DNA from: Gordonia sediminis
GTDB taxonomy: Bacteria > Actinomycetota > Actinomycetes > Mycobacteriales > Mycobacteriaceae
DNA: 64,000 nt
Direction: 5' to 3'
NCBI GenBank assembly: GCA_004193205.1
Contig: RZUM01000018.1
Coordinates: 1-64,000, forward strand
The position numbers and the translations under genes are program-made. This document shows positions 53,444 to 62,896 of this stretch, piece after piece (within the stretch, counting starts at the first letter, position 1; the number at the start of each line of letters is the position of its first letter). The notes beneath the pieces are model-generated. The model saw only the letters and a list, made by a program, of their open reading frames with translations. It made no database searches and was not told where the DNA came from.

Positions 53444-54604
53444 ATGACTTCACGCCGCATCGGCATCATCATGAACGGAGTGACCGGCCGGATGGGTTAT
53501 CGCCAGCACCTGGTGCGGTCCATCCTCGCGATCCGCGAACAGGGCGGCGTCGAGCTCTCCGACGGAACCCTCGTCCAGGTCGACCCCATCATCGTCGGGC
53601 GGAATGCGGAGAAGTTGCAGCGCATCGCCGAGGAACACAAGATCGATCGATGGGAAACCGATCTGGCTGCCGCGCTTGCGAATCCCGACGACTCGATCTA
53701 CTTCGACGCCCAGCTCACCACTGTTCGCGAGGCGTCCATCCTCCAGGCCATCGCGGCAGGAAAGCACATCTACACCGAGAAGCCCATCGCCGACGATCTC
53801 GAAGGTTCCCTGCGGCTCGCCGAGGCAGCCGCCGCGGCCGGCGTGAAGAACGGTGTCGTGCACGACAAGCTGTATCTGCCCGGCCTCCTCAAGTTGAAAC
53901 GACTCATCGACAGCGGCTTCTTCGGGCAGATCCTTTCCGTACGAGGAGAGTTCGGGTACTGGGTGTTCGAGGGCGATCACCAGTCGGCACAGCGGCCCAG
54001 CTGGAACTACCGCAAGGAAGACGGCGGCGGCATGACGACAGACATGTTCCCGCACTGGAACTACGTCCTCGAGTCGCTTTTCGGTCAGGTCGAAGCCGTC
54101 ACCGCCAAGGTGGTCACCCACATCACCCAACGCTGGGACGAGAATGGCCGGCCCTACGAGGCGACCGCCGACGACGCGGCGTACGGGATCTTCGAACTCT
54201 CCGGCGGCATCGTCGCCACGATCAACTCGTCGTGGGCAACCCGCGTACACCGTGACGAACTCGTGGAATTCCACGTCGATGGTACGGAGGGCAGCGCGGT
54301 CGCCGGGCTGCACAAGTGCGTGGCCCAGCACAGCACCGCGACCCCGAAGCCGGTGTGGAATCCCGACCTGGTCGAGGCCACACCGTTCCGCGACCAGTGG
54401 TACGACGTGCCCGACAACACGGAATTCCAGAACGGTTTCAAGGCCCAGTGGGAGCAGTTCATCCGTTACGTCGAGGACGACGGCGAGCATCCCTACGACT
54501 TCCTGGCCGGCGCTCGTGGTGTCCGGCTCGCCGAGGCAGGCCTGACATCGTCCGCCGAGGGTCGACGGGTCGCTCTGGACGGGCCGCTGGGAGCTCGGCG
54601 ATGA
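53444..54604 (+). CDS. Gfo/Idh/MocA-family oxidoreductase (rightward)
   Basis: A 386-residue dehydrogenase. The N terminus 'RIGIIMNGVTGRMGYRQHLVRSI' is a less usual Rossmann loop with an inserted 'NGVTGRMG', similar to inosose/keto-sugar dehydrogenases. 'YTEKPIADDLEGSLRLAEAA' holds the EKP catalytic Lys; 'WNYRKEDGGGMTTDMFPHWNY' is the conserved region with the catalytic His. The ATG at 53444 has AAGGAG upstream and operator O3 above that. First gene of a three-gene operon with the DUF993 and TIM-barrel genes (ATGA overlaps). Confidence 0.87.
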   Translation: MTSRRIGIIMNGVTGRMGYRQHLVRSILAIREQGGVELSDGTLVQVDPIIVGRNAEKLQRIAEEHKIDRWETDLAAALANPDDSIYFDAQLTTVREASILQAIAAGKHIYTEKPIADDLEGSLRLAEAAAAAGVKNGVVHDKLYLPGLLKLKRLIDSGFFGQILSVRGEFGYWVFEGDHQSAQRPSWNYRKEDGGGMTTDMFPHWNYVLESLFGQVEAVTAKVVTHITQRWDENGRPYEATADDAAYGIFELSGGIVATINSSWATRVHRDELVEFHVDGTEGSAVAGLHKCVAQHSTATPKPVWNPDLVEATPFRDQWYDVPDNTEFQNGFKAQWEQFIRYVEDDGEHPYDFLAGARGVRLAEAGLTSSAEGRRVALDGPLGARR

Positions 54605-55812
54605 GCGCGACGCTCACCGAGACGCCGACGGTGCTACTGCCCACCGTCACAGGCGGCGTGGCACCCCACGCGATGTCCCAGCCGATTCGGTGGCGGCGGC
54701 CCACCGACCCACCGACCAGCCGGATCGTCTACGCCGCAGCGCATGTCGTCCCACGTCCACTCGGCGAGAATGTACCCGGAGCCCCGGCCGACATCGACTG
54801 GGACGCGACACTTGCATACCGGCACGAGATCTGGTCCTACGGACTCGGCGTGGCCGACGCCATGGACACCGCACAACGCGGCATGGGCCTCGCGTGGCCC
54901 CAGGCCCGCGAACTGATTCGCCGCTCCGGTGCCGAAGCGGCCGCGGTCGGCGCCCGTGTCTCTTGCGGTGCCGGCACCGACCAACTCGTCGCCGAGAACC
55001 TGCCGAGCGGGTCGCGAGCGTTGACAGCGGTGATCGAGGCCTACCGCGAGCAGCTGGCGGTGGTCCTCGACGCAGGTGCCACACCCATCCTGATGGCGTC
55101 GCGAGCGTTGACAGCCATCGCCCGGTCCGCCGACGACTACCTGCACGTCTACGGAACGTTGCTGGACGAGCTCGATCGCCCGGTGATTCTGCACTGGCTG
55201 GGCGACATGTTCGATCCCGCGCTCCACGGCTATTGGGGCAGTACCGATATCCCCACTGCGACAGCAACCTTCCTCGACCTGATCTCCCGCCATGCCACGA
55301 AGGTCGACGGCGTGAAGGTGTCCCTGCTCGACGCCCGTCACGAGATCGAGTTGCGTCGGTCGCTGCCGGCGGGCGTCCTCCTCTACACCGGCGACGACTT
55401 CAACTACCCCGAGCTGATCGTGGGCGACGGCGATAATCACTCACATGCGCTCCTCGGCATTTTCGCAGCAATCTACCCGGCCGCCTCGGCCGCCTTGCAG
55501 TGCTTGGATGCCGGCAACGCGGAACAGGCGCGGCAGATCCTGGACAGCACGCAAGATCTCGGGCGGCTGATCTTCGCACGTCCGACATTCCACTACAAGA
55601 CGGGAATCGCTTTCCTCTCGTGGCTCAACGGGTTACAGCCCGCGTTCAGCATGGTCGGCGGGATGCACAGCGCGCGATCGGTCCCTCACCTCAGTGAGGT
55701 CTTCCGGCTCGCAGACCGCGCCGGCCTGCTGAAGGACCCCGACCTGGCCGCCCAACGAATGCGGCTGTATCTGGAACTGCACGGCTTCGGCCAGAAAGAC
55801 ATTCTGCGATGA
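54601..55812 (+). CDS. DUF993 family protein (aldolase-like barrel)
   Basis: A 403-residue protein of the DUF993 family, related in fold to dihydrodipicolinate-synthase-type class I aldolases. Conserved segments include 'YRHEIWSYGLGVADAMDTAQRGMGL', 'VILHWLGDMFDPALHGYWG', 'HATKVDGVKVSLLDARHE', whose Lys could be the Schiff-base residue, and 'LLYTGDDFNYPELIVGDG'. A carbon-carbon lyase or dehydratase acting on an oxidised sugar fits the context, but no activity is established. The ATG at 54601 overlaps the preceding stop; its own stop overlaps the next start, so all three products are coupled. Confidence 0.82.
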   Translation: MSATLTETPTVLLPTVTGGVAPHAMSQPIRWRRPTDPPTSRIVYAAAHVVPRPLGENVPGAPADIDWDATLAYRHEIWSYGLGVADAMDTAQRGMGLAWPQARELIRRSGAEAAAVGARVSCGAGTDQLVAENLPSGSRALTAVIEAYREQLAVVLDAGATPILMASRALTAIARSADDYLHVYGTLLDELDRPVILHWLGDMFDPALHGYWGSTDIPTATATFLDLISRHATKVDGVKVSLLDARHEIELRRSLPAGVLLYTGDDFNYPELIVGDGDNHSHALLGIFAAIYPAASAALQCLDAGNAEQARQILDSTQDLGRLIFARPTFHYKTGIAFLSWLNGLQPAFSMVGGMHSARSVPHLSEVFRLADRAGLLKDPDLAAQRMRLYLELHGFGQKDILR

Positions 55813-56684
55813 ACACAATGGCGGGATTGTCGCTGAACACCGCGACCACGAAGCGGTGGGGATTGCGGGAGGCCGTCGACGGCGCCGCACGTGCCGGCCT
55901 GACGTCCATCGGGCCGTGGCGCGACATCGTCGAGGACTTCGGCGTGGACCGTGCGGCCAAGCTCATCCGTGATGCCGGCCTGCGTGTCTCGTCGCTGTGC
56001 CGTGGCGGATTCCTCACCGCGGCAGAGGCACCCGGCATCGCCGCGGCGTTGGATGACAATCGACTGGCGATCGACACCGCAGCCACTCTTGGCACCGACA
56101 GTCTGATAATCGTGGCCGGTGGCCTACCCCCGGGCGATCGCGACCTCACGGCCGCGAGATCGCGTGTGGCCGAGCGAATCGCAGAGCTCGTCCCGTACGC
56201 GCTGGAACGCGGAGTGCGGCTGGTCCTCGAACCTCTCCATCCCATGTACGTCGCGGACCGCGCGGTCATCTCGACACTGGACCAGGCGCTGGACCTCGCC
56301 GAGCCACATTCGGCCGATGCGGTCGGCGTCGTCGTCGACACCTTTCACGTGTTCTGGGACCCGAACCTCGCCGCAGCAATCGCACGCGCCGGTGCCGGCG
56401 ACCGCATCGCCTCCTACCAGGTCTGCGACTTCAACCTGCCGATCGCGGCCGACGCCCTGCTGTCGCGCGGGATGATGGGCGACGGGGTCATCGACTTCGC
56501 ATCCATCACCGCCGCCGTCGCCGACACGGGATACACCGGCGATGTGGAGGTGGAGATCTTCAACCAGCAGGTCTGGGACACCCCCGGCGACGAGGTCCTG
56601 CGAACCATGCGGGAACGCTACGAGCAGCTGGTGGCCCCCTATCTCACCTGTCGACCATCCGCGGACGTCCTGGCCGCCAGCTGA
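55809..56684 (+). CDS. Sugar phosphate isomerase/epimerase-like TIM-barrel protein
   Basis: A 291-residue AP-endonuclease-2-fold protein. Metal-binding acidic and His residues appear in 'VRLVLEPLHPM' (Glu), 'GVVVDTFHVFWDPNL' (Asp, His) and 'GDVEVEIFNQQ' (Glu). Members of this fold isomerise or epimerise sugars, or eliminate 3-keto-glycosides. Third gene of the operon with the dehydrogenase and the DUF993 protein (ATGA overlap at 55809). Its substrate is not known. Confidence 0.85.
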   Translation: MNTMAGLSLNTATTKRWGLREAVDGAARAGLTSIGPWRDIVEDFGVDRAAKLIRDAGLRVSSLCRGGFLTAAEAPGIAAALDDNRLAIDTAATLGTDSLIIVAGGLPPGDRDLTAARSRVAERIAELVPYALERGVRLVLEPLHPMYVADRAVISTLDQALDLAEPHSADAVGVVVDTFHVFWDPNLAAAIARAGAGDRIASYQVCDFNLPIAADALLSRGMMGDGVIDFASITAAVADTGYTGDVEVEIFNQQVWDTPGDEVLRTMRERYEQLVAPYLTCRPSADVLAAS

Positions 56685-56790
56685 GTCGACCGTGCGTGCC
56701 GACAACGCGGCGCACGCGGTACTGATCGGCAGTACGCGGCCCGACCGAACCCACCCTGGTCAAGAACCGTGGGCTCGGTCGGCGAAGGGA

Positions 56791-58497
56791 TCAGGCCTTC
56801 GCCGGCTCCCCTTCCTTCGCCGCGCCGATCGGCCTACCCGTCCGCAACGGCAGTTCCGGCCAGGTGAGCGTGCCGACGATGGCGAACAGTGACATGATCG
56901 ACACGGCGAGGAACACGCGGTCCATCGAGTCGGCGAAGCCCTCCTTGATCGGCGAGGCGAGTTCGGTCGGCAGCTTGCCGATGACCGAGGTGTCCGACAT
57001 GACGCTCTCCGAGGAACCCCCACCCGCCTGATCGGGATGTTCCGAAGCCGCGATGAGCGATTCGGCGAAACCGCGGACCTGCGCGTCGTCGCTGCGCGCG
57101 GCCTCGGCGACGGCGACCCGATACTCCGGGGTGGTGGCCGCCGACTTCATCTCGTCGGAGATGTTGGGCCCCATCAGCGAGAACAGCAGTGAGAAGAACA
57201 CCGCCACACCCAGCGTGCCGCCGATCTGGCGGAAGAACGTCGCGGTGCCGGTGGACAGTCCCATGTCCTTGGGCGGCAGGATGTTCTGCATCGCCAGCAT
57301 GATCGGCTGCATCAGGTTGCCCAGACCGAAGCCGAGCAGGGCGGCCATCAACATCACGAGGTACAGCGGCGTCTCGGTGCCGACCAGGTGCAGCAGGAAG
57401 GTGCCGGCGGTCATCAGGACCGAGCCGAGGATGGTGAACACCTTGTAGTGCCCGGTGCGTGCGATCAACTGCCCCGAGGCGATGGAGCCGGCCATCAGAC
57501 CGAGCACCATCGGCAGCATCTGCAGACCGGCCACCATCGGGCTGGAACCACGCAGCACCTGGAAGTACTGCGGCAGCATCGAGATGCCGCCGAACATCAC
57601 CGCACCGACGATGACCGACACCAGAATGCCCTGGGTGAACACCCGGTTGGTGAAGACCCGCAGCGGGATCAGCGCGTCGTCGCCCATCAGATGCTCGATC
57701 CAGATGAACGCCGCGATGCCGGCGACGCCGATCGCGTAGCAGAGCCAGGCGAGCCCGGACGTCCACCCCCACACGCGTCCCTGCTCGGCGACGATGAGCA
57801 GCGGCGCGACGGCGACCGCGAGCGCCGCGGCACCCCAGTAGTCGGTGCGGCCGCCGACACCCTTCTGCTGGTCGTAGTTGAGCACCCGGGAGACCACGGC
57901 GAGCGCGACGAGACCGATCGGCACGTTGACCAGGAACACCCAGCGCCATCCCGAGATCCACAGGATCGACGACTGCCCGGCGAAGAAGCCACCGAGGACG
58001 GGACCGAGCACACTCGACGTGCCGAAGACCGCCAGGAAGTAACCCTGGTACTTCGCCCGTTCGCGCGGCGGCACGATGTCGCCGATGGTCGTGAGTGCCA
58101 AGGTGAACAGGCCGCCGGCGCCCAAGCCCTGGAACGCCCGGAACGCGGCCAGTTCGTACATCGACGTCGCGAGACTGCACAGCAACGACCCGACGATGAA
58201 GATCGAGATCGCCAGCAGGAAGAACGGTTTGCGGCCGTACAGGTCGGAGAGTTTGCCGTACAGCGGGGTGACGATGGTCGCGGTGACCAGGTAGGCAGTG
58301 GTGACCCACGCCTGCATGTCGTAGCCCTGCAGATCGTCGGCGATGGTGCGGATCGCGGTCGACACGATGGTCTGGTCCAGCGCCGCGAGGAACATGCCCA
58401 TCATGAGGCCGGCGAGGATCGTGAGGATCTGACGATGTGTGAGGCCTGCCCCCGCCACCTCGTGATGGGCCGCCGTGGCGGCCGATGATTCGGTCAT
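56791..58497 (-). CDS. DHA2-family (14-helix) MFS drug exporter
   Basis: A 568-residue EmrB/QacA-type multidrug transporter. 'MGMFLAALDQTIVSTAIRTIADDL' and 'VTATIVTPLYGKLSDLYGRKPFFLLA' are the DHA2 and MFS signatures; 'FAVFGTSSVLGPVLGG'-like motif C marks an exporter. An extra extracytoplasmic loop near the C terminus ('EMKSAATTPEYRVAVAEAAR') is typical. The ATG at 58497 overlaps the marR stop (ATGA), so marR is transcribed first and probably represses both. Confidence 0.9.
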   Translation of the reverse strand: MTESSAATAAHHEVAGAGLTHRQILTILAGLMMGMFLAALDQTIVSTAIRTIADDLQGYDMQAWVTTAYLVTATIVTPLYGKLSDLYGRKPFFLLAISIFIVGSLLCSLATSMYELAAFRAFQGLGAGGLFTLALTTIGDIVPPRERAKYQGYFLAVFGTSSVLGPVLGGFFAGQSSILWISGWRWVFLVNVPIGLVALAVVSRVLNYDQQKGVGGRTDYWGAAALAVAVAPLLIVAEQGRVWGWTSGLAWLCYAIGVAGIAAFIWIEHLMGDDALIPLRVFTNRVFTQGILVSVIVGAVMFGGISMLPQYFQVLRGSSPMVAGLQMLPMVLGLMAGSIASGQLIARTGHYKVFTILGSVLMTAGTFLLHLVGTETPLYLVMLMAALLGFGLGNLMQPIMLAMQNILPPKDMGLSTGTATFFRQIGGTLGVAVFFSLLFSLMGPNISDEMKSAATTPEYRVAVAEAARSDDAQVRGFAESLIAASEHPDQAGGGSSESVMSDTSVIGKLPTELASPIKEGFADSMDRVFLAVSIMSLFAIVGTLTWPELPLRTGRPIGAAKEGEPAKA

Positions 58498-59006
58498 TGC
58501 TGTCCTTTCAGGAACTGCGCTGCCTCGTCGGCGAACTCGGTTGACGCGGATTTGCCGCACGGCGGAGCGATGACGGTCTCCGCCGCCTGGACGAATCGGT
58601 CGAGCAGCCGGACGAGGGTCTGTAACTCCTCGTCGGTCCAGTCGGTCATCGCGTGGTCCATCGCGCTCCGACGCACCTGACGCATCGCCTCGACGCGGGC
58701 CCGGCCGGTATCGGTGATGACGAGCAGGATGGCGCGTCCGTCGTCGGGGTCGGCCTCCCTACGTACGAGGCCCATGTCGACGAGTTGGGCGACGTGACGG
58801 CTCACCGTCGACGGGTCGGCGTTGAGGTTCTCGGCCAGTTCCCCCGACCGCATGGGCTGTTTGTAGAGGTGGAACAGGCCTTTGAACGCCGCGGTCTCGA
58901 CCTCACCGTCGGGGGTCTTGAACGTGGTGTGCACGGCCCGGTCGCGGATGCGTACGTACCGGGCGAGCACGTCGAACAACTCGTCGATTGCACTCTGGTC
59001 GAGCAT
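58494..59006 (-). CDS. MarR-family regulator of the MFS exporter
   Basis: A 170-residue MarR dimer-forming winged-helix regulator. Recognition helix 'GELAENLNADPSTVSRHVAQLVDMG', wing 'VRREADPDDGRAILLVITDTGR'. It heads a two-gene unit with the exporter. An imperfect palindrome (59054-59080) just upstream is its likely operator, and also lies next to the allantoicase start. Confidence 0.9.
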   Translation of the reverse strand: MLDQSAIDELFDVLARYVRIRDRAVHTTFKTPDGEVETAAFKGLFHLYKQPMRSGELAENLNADPSTVSRHVAQLVDMGLVRREADPDDGRAILLVITDTGRARVEAMRQVRRSAMDHAMTDWTDEELQTLVRLLDRFVQAAETVIAPPCGKSASTEFADEAAQFLKGQQ

Positions 59007-59053
59007 GCCCGCCTCCGCTGGTGTCGTCTGCGCGCCGATGTCATTTCACACTG

Positions 59054-59080
59054 CAACTACTTGCAGACCGCAATTAGTTG
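59054..59080. promoter_or_regulatory. MarR-type operator palindrome
   Basis: The arms CAACTACTTGC and GCAATTAGTTG (one mismatch, 5-base spacer) lie in the marR-allantoicase divergent gap. Size and symmetry fit a MarR dimer site; control of the allantoicase gene as well is possible. Confidence 0.7.
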
Positions 59081-59092
59081 ACTGGAGCAAGT

Positions 59093-60175
59093 ATGCGCCT
59101 GGGTTCGCCGTCTGGCAAACCACCACTACGATCGGAAGTCGTGACCCCGCAGCCTCCCAATCCCACCGGCAACCGTCCGCACTTCACGTCCATGCCGGAC
59201 CTGGCACTGCGCGATCTCGGCGGCGCGGTCATCTGGTCGAACGACGATCTGTTCGCCGAGGCGCAGAACCTGATCAAGACGCCACCCGCGGAGTACCAGC
59301 CCGCCACCTTCGGCCACAAGGGCCAGGTCTACGACGGCTGGGAGACGCGACGTCGCCGCCAGTCCGGTGTCGATCAGGCGATCGTGCGCCTCGGTGCGCC
59401 CGGAGTGGTCTACGGCGTCGTCGTCGACACGTCGTGGTTCAAAGGCAACTACCCGCCGTTCATCTCGGTCGAGGCGGCCGCCGTCGAGGGGGTCCCGACC
59501 GTGGCCCAACTCCTCGACGACACCCAGTGGGTACCCATCGTCGAGCGCAGCGCCGTCGACGGGGACACCCGCAACCCGTTCAAGGTCGACGCCAAGAACC
59601 GCTTCACCCACGTCCGGCTGTCGATGTACCCCGACGGTGGTGTGGCCCGGTTCCGTGTGCACGGCCGCGGCGTGCCGAACCCGCACTTCTTCCGCTACGG
59701 CCACTTCGACCTGGCCGCGCTGGAGAACGGCGGCCTGATCACCGCCTGCTCCAACATGTTCTACAGCTCACCCAACAACCTGCTGATGCCCGGCCGGGCA
59801 CGCCACATGGGTGAGGGCTGGGAGACGTCACGCCGCCGCGACACCGGCAACGACTGGGTGCAGGTGCGACTGGCCGGACGCGGCCGGGTCAACCTCGTCG
59901 AACTCGACACCAGCTACTTCCTGGGCAACTCCCCCGGTGCGGCGATGGTCCGCGGCCGCGACGGCGAGGACGGTGAATGGTTCGAGGTGCTGCCGCGTAC
60001 CGATCTGCAGCCCGACACCCGCCATCGGTTCGTGCTCGACCTGGATCGTCCGATGACCGAGGCCCGGATGGACATCTATCCCGACGGTGGCATGGCCCGG
60101 TTCAAGCTCTACGGCACGCTCACCGAGGACGCCGAGAGCGAACTCATCGAACAGTGGGAGCGCGGCGAGGCCTGA
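59093..60175 (+). CDS. alc: Allantoicase
   Basis: A 360-residue enzyme hydrolysing allantoate to ureidoglycolate and urea in purine catabolism. The two-repeat architecture of the family is visible: 'YDGWETRRRR...VDTSWFKGNYPPF' and again 'GWETSRRR...LDTSYFLGNSPGA', each followed by 'YPDGGVARFRVHG' or 'YPDGGMARFKLYG'. The ATG at 59093 with GGAG 6 bases upstream is chosen; the shared operator region lies just above. No allantoinase or urate oxidase gene is beside it, so this is an isolated purine-catabolic gene. Confidence 0.92.
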   Translation: MRLGSPSGKPPLRSEVVTPQPPNPTGNRPHFTSMPDLALRDLGGAVIWSNDDLFAEAQNLIKTPPAEYQPATFGHKGQVYDGWETRRRRQSGVDQAIVRLGAPGVVYGVVVDTSWFKGNYPPFISVEAAAVEGVPTVAQLLDDTQWVPIVERSAVDGDTRNPFKVDAKNRFTHVRLSMYPDGGVARFRVHGRGVPNPHFFRYGHFDLAALENGGLITACSNMFYSSPNNLLMPGRARHMGEGWETSRRRDTGNDWVQVRLAGRGRVNLVELDTSYFLGNSPGAAMVRGRDGEDGEWFEVLPRTDLQPDTRHRFVLDLDRPMTEARMDIYPDGGMARFKLYGTLTEDAESELIEQWERGEA

Positions 60176-60277
60176 GCGCACCGCGCGCGGCCCCACCCCG
60201 CTCCCCGAGGAGACGCAGAGGGCCAGTTCCTCCCACCCCGGCTCCCTGAGGAGACCCGGAGCGCCAGCGGAGGGTCG

Positions 60278-61561
60278 TCACGAAGGGCCCTTTACAGGTC
60301 GCAGCACTGCCGTCGTGAGCTCGGCCAGCGCTGCGATGAGGCGGTCGATGTCCGCAGACGACGTGCCGGCCCCGAAGGTCGCCCGCACCGCCCCGTCAGG
60401 ATGGCCGAGTCGCTTGAGCAACGGATGGGCGCAGAACTTGCCGTCGCGGACCCCGATGCCATGGTGGTCGCTGAGGTACTCGGCGACCACGCGTGGTGCT
60501 ACTCCGTCGACGACGAAGCCGGCGATGCCGACCCGATTCGGCGCATCGTCGCCGAAGATCCGGAGTGGCCGAACCCCGACGACGGACGCGAGCCCGGCGT
60601 CGAGCCGGGCGCGCAGCGCAGCCTCGTGCGCGCCGAGTTCCTCCCAGCCGATCGCTGTCAACGCCGCGCAGGCAGCGGCTATCGAGACAGCGCCGAGCAC
60701 ATTGGGTGAACCCGCCTCGTGGCGCGCGGCACCCGTGTGCCACGTAGCCGATGCGGCGCCGACCGCGACGTCGGCGGAGGCACCGCCACCGGCCAGATAG
60801 GGTGGGGCCGCGTCGAACCAGTCGGGGCGCCCGATCAACACCCCAGCCCCGAACGGCGCGTACGTCTTGTGGCCGGAGAAGGCCAGATAGTCGATGGCGT
60901 GGCTGACGATCGACACCGGATGATGGGCCACGAGCTGCGCGGCATCGACAAGAATGCGCGCACCGTGCCGATGCGCGGTCGAGGCCAGCCGACCGATCGG
61001 CAGAACCTCCCCGGTCACGTTCGACGCCGCGGTGACAGCCAGCAAAGCGGCCGGCGCGGAGGCCAGCTCCTCCTCGAGCGTGGCGATGGTGTCGTCGACG
61101 GTATCGCGGGCCCTCACCACCCGGACCCGGGAGCGCCCGTCCCGCGGGGTGCACCATGGCAGCAGGTTCGCATGGTGCTCGATATCGAGGACCACGACGT
61201 CACCGGGGGTGATGTGCGCCGCGAGGTTGATCGCGTCGGTGGTGTTGCGGGTGAACACGACGCTGTCGTCGACCCGGCCGCGGACGAATTCGCGGACCGT
61301 TTCGCGGGCCGCCTCGTAGCGCTGGGTGGTCACCTGTGACAGGTGGCCGGCGCCACGATGCACGCTGGCGTACTGATCCAGTGCACCGGCAATCGTTTCC
61401 GCGACACTCGTCAGGGCGGGTGCGCTGGCCGCGTAGTCGAGGTTTGCGTAGCGAACCATCTCACCGGTGACCAGCGGGACCTCGACGTCGGCGCCGACGA
61501 CACAGGCCAGCGGCGCAATGGGCAGCAATGAAAAGGTGGGTGCGGGGATGACAGCAGTCAT
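60278..61561 (-). CDS. SufS-like cysteine desulfurase / class V aminotransferase
   Basis: A 427-residue PLP enzyme. The PLP lysine is in 'DYLAFSGHKTYAPFGAGVLIG', the cofactor-contacting Asp in 'ARILVDAAQLVAHH', and a candidate catalytic Cys377 in 'VRDGKFCAHPLLKRLG', equivalent to the SufS active-site Cys. No other Suf or Isc gene is nearby, so it may act outside Fe-S assembly. Divergent from isochorismate synthase, with a 219-base gap where I see no gene. Confidence 0.8.
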   Translation of the reverse strand: MTAVIPAPTFSLLPIAPLACVVGADVEVPLVTGEMVRYANLDYAASAPALTSVAETIAGALDQYASVHRGAGHLSQVTTQRYEAARETVREFVRGRVDDSVVFTRNTTDAINLAAHITPGDVVVLDIEHHANLLPWCTPRDGRSRVRVVRARDTVDDTIATLEEELASAPAALLAVTAASNVTGEVLPIGRLASTAHRHGARILVDAAQLVAHHPVSIVSHAIDYLAFSGHKTYAPFGAGVLIGRPDWFDAAPPYLAGGGASADVAVGAASATWHTGAARHEAGSPNVLGAVSIAAACAALTAIGWEELGAHEAALRARLDAGLASVVGVRPLRIFGDDAPNRVGIAGFVVDGVAPRVVAEYLSDHHGIGVRDGKFCAHPLLKRLGHPDGAVRATFGAGTSSADIDRLIAALAELTTAVLRPVKGPS

Positions 61562-61780
61562 GGGGATACTCCTCGGATGTCCGCGCTTGCCGTGCTCACC
61601 ACGAACACGGCCGGGTCGTCACCCGGAGCACCCCACCGCGGAGGAGGGTTGCCGACCAGCGAGCCGGGGCTTGTCACTGGCACTCGTGACCCGTAGCCAG
61701 AGTCGCCGACCGTCCGCGGCTGCGTCAATTTACGTTCACCATGCGCGCAATGCCCGGCCGGCCGCCGGTAGCGTGTAGAG

Positions 61781-62896
61781 GTGCCCATCCCCGACGACGA
61801 CAACGCGTCCGGCGACCGCGAGGTCTTCGTCCTGTCCCGCCCACACGGTACGGTCCGCGGCCATGGTTGCGCGGGGTCGTTCACCGACACCGCCGACGCC
61901 GCCGAGGCGCTGCGCACCGCATCTGTGGATGCTGTCGTCGGGGCCATCCCGTTCGATCCGGCCGATCCGGCGGCGTTGCTGGTCCCCCGCTCACTTGAGC
62001 ACTCGCCGTCGCCGCTCGACGGCGCGCCCCCGACGAGCCGACGAATCACCGCGGTGGTCGATCACCCCGCCGCGTCCGAGCATCGTGAGCGTGTCATTCG
62101 CGCCGTCAAACACATCGTCGACGGCGACGTGGACAAGGTGGTGCTGGCCCGGTCGATGGATCTGACTGTCGAGCCCGCCGTCGATGTCACCGAACTCCTC
62201 GGCGCCCTCGCCCACGGCAATACCGAGCACAACGCCTTCGCCGTCGACGTGGGTATGGCCACCGGTAGCGGTAGGTGGTTGCTCGGTGCGAGTCCGGAGT
62301 TGTTGCTGCGCAAGGAAGGGCGCCGGGTGACCTGCCGCCCGTATGCGGGCTCGGCACCCCGCAGCGCCGATCCGGTCGCCGATCGCGCCGCCGCCCGGGC
62401 TCTCGCGTCGTCGTCGAAGGACCGCCGCGAACACGCCTTCGTCGTCGACTACCTGCGCGACCGTCTGGCCCCACTATGCGACGAACTCGACGTGCCGTCG
62501 GGGCCCGAGGTCCGCTCGACCGGCGAGATCTGGCACTTGGCAACGCCGATCCAAGCGACCCTGCGCGACGACACGGTGACCGCACTCGACCTGGCCCTGT
62601 CGCTCAGCCCGACACCTGCAGTGTGTGGAACACCGAGTGATGTTGCAGCACAACTTATCCGGGACATCGAGGGTCGGCGTGGGCTGTACGCAGGTGCGGT
62701 CGGATGGTGCGATGCGCGCGGCGACGGCGAATGGCTGGTGACCATCCGGTGCCTGGAGTTGTCCGCCGATGGGCACACCCTGCGCACCTGGGCGGGCGGC
62801 GGAATCGTCGCGGAGTCCGACCCGCAGGCCGAGCTCGACGAAACCACCGCCAAGCTGCGCACCGTGCTCAACGCGCTGGGAATCGAGCGTGCCTGA
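61781..62896 (+). CDS. Isochorismate synthase (MenF/EntC family)
   Basis: A 371-residue chorismate-binding enzyme. The catalytic core includes 'KVVLARSMDLTV', 'LLGASPELLLRKEGRRVTCRPYAGS', 'EHAFVVDYLRDRL', 'LSPTPAVCGTPSDVA' and 'GLYAGAVGWCDARGDGEWLVTIRCLEL', all EntC/MenF motifs. It could feed menaquinone or a catecholate/salicylate siderophore; no other gene of either pathway is in the window. The start is the GTG at 61781. It overlaps the next gene by 8 bases. Confidence 0.88.
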   Translation: MPIPDDDNASGDREVFVLSRPHGTVRGHGCAGSFTDTADAAEALRTASVDAVVGAIPFDPADPAALLVPRSLEHSPSPLDGAPPTSRRITAVVDHPAASEHRERVIRAVKHIVDGDVDKVVLARSMDLTVEPAVDVTELLGALAHGNTEHNAFAVDVGMATGSGRWLLGASPELLLRKEGRRVTCRPYAGSAPRSADPVADRAAARALASSSKDRREHAFVVDYLRDRLAPLCDELDVPSGPEVRSTGEIWHLATPIQATLRDDTVTALDLALSLSPTPAVCGTPSDVAAQLIRDIEGRRGLYAGAVGWCDARGDGEWLVTIRCLELSADGHTLRTWAGGGIVAESDPQAELDETTAKLRTVLNALGIERA

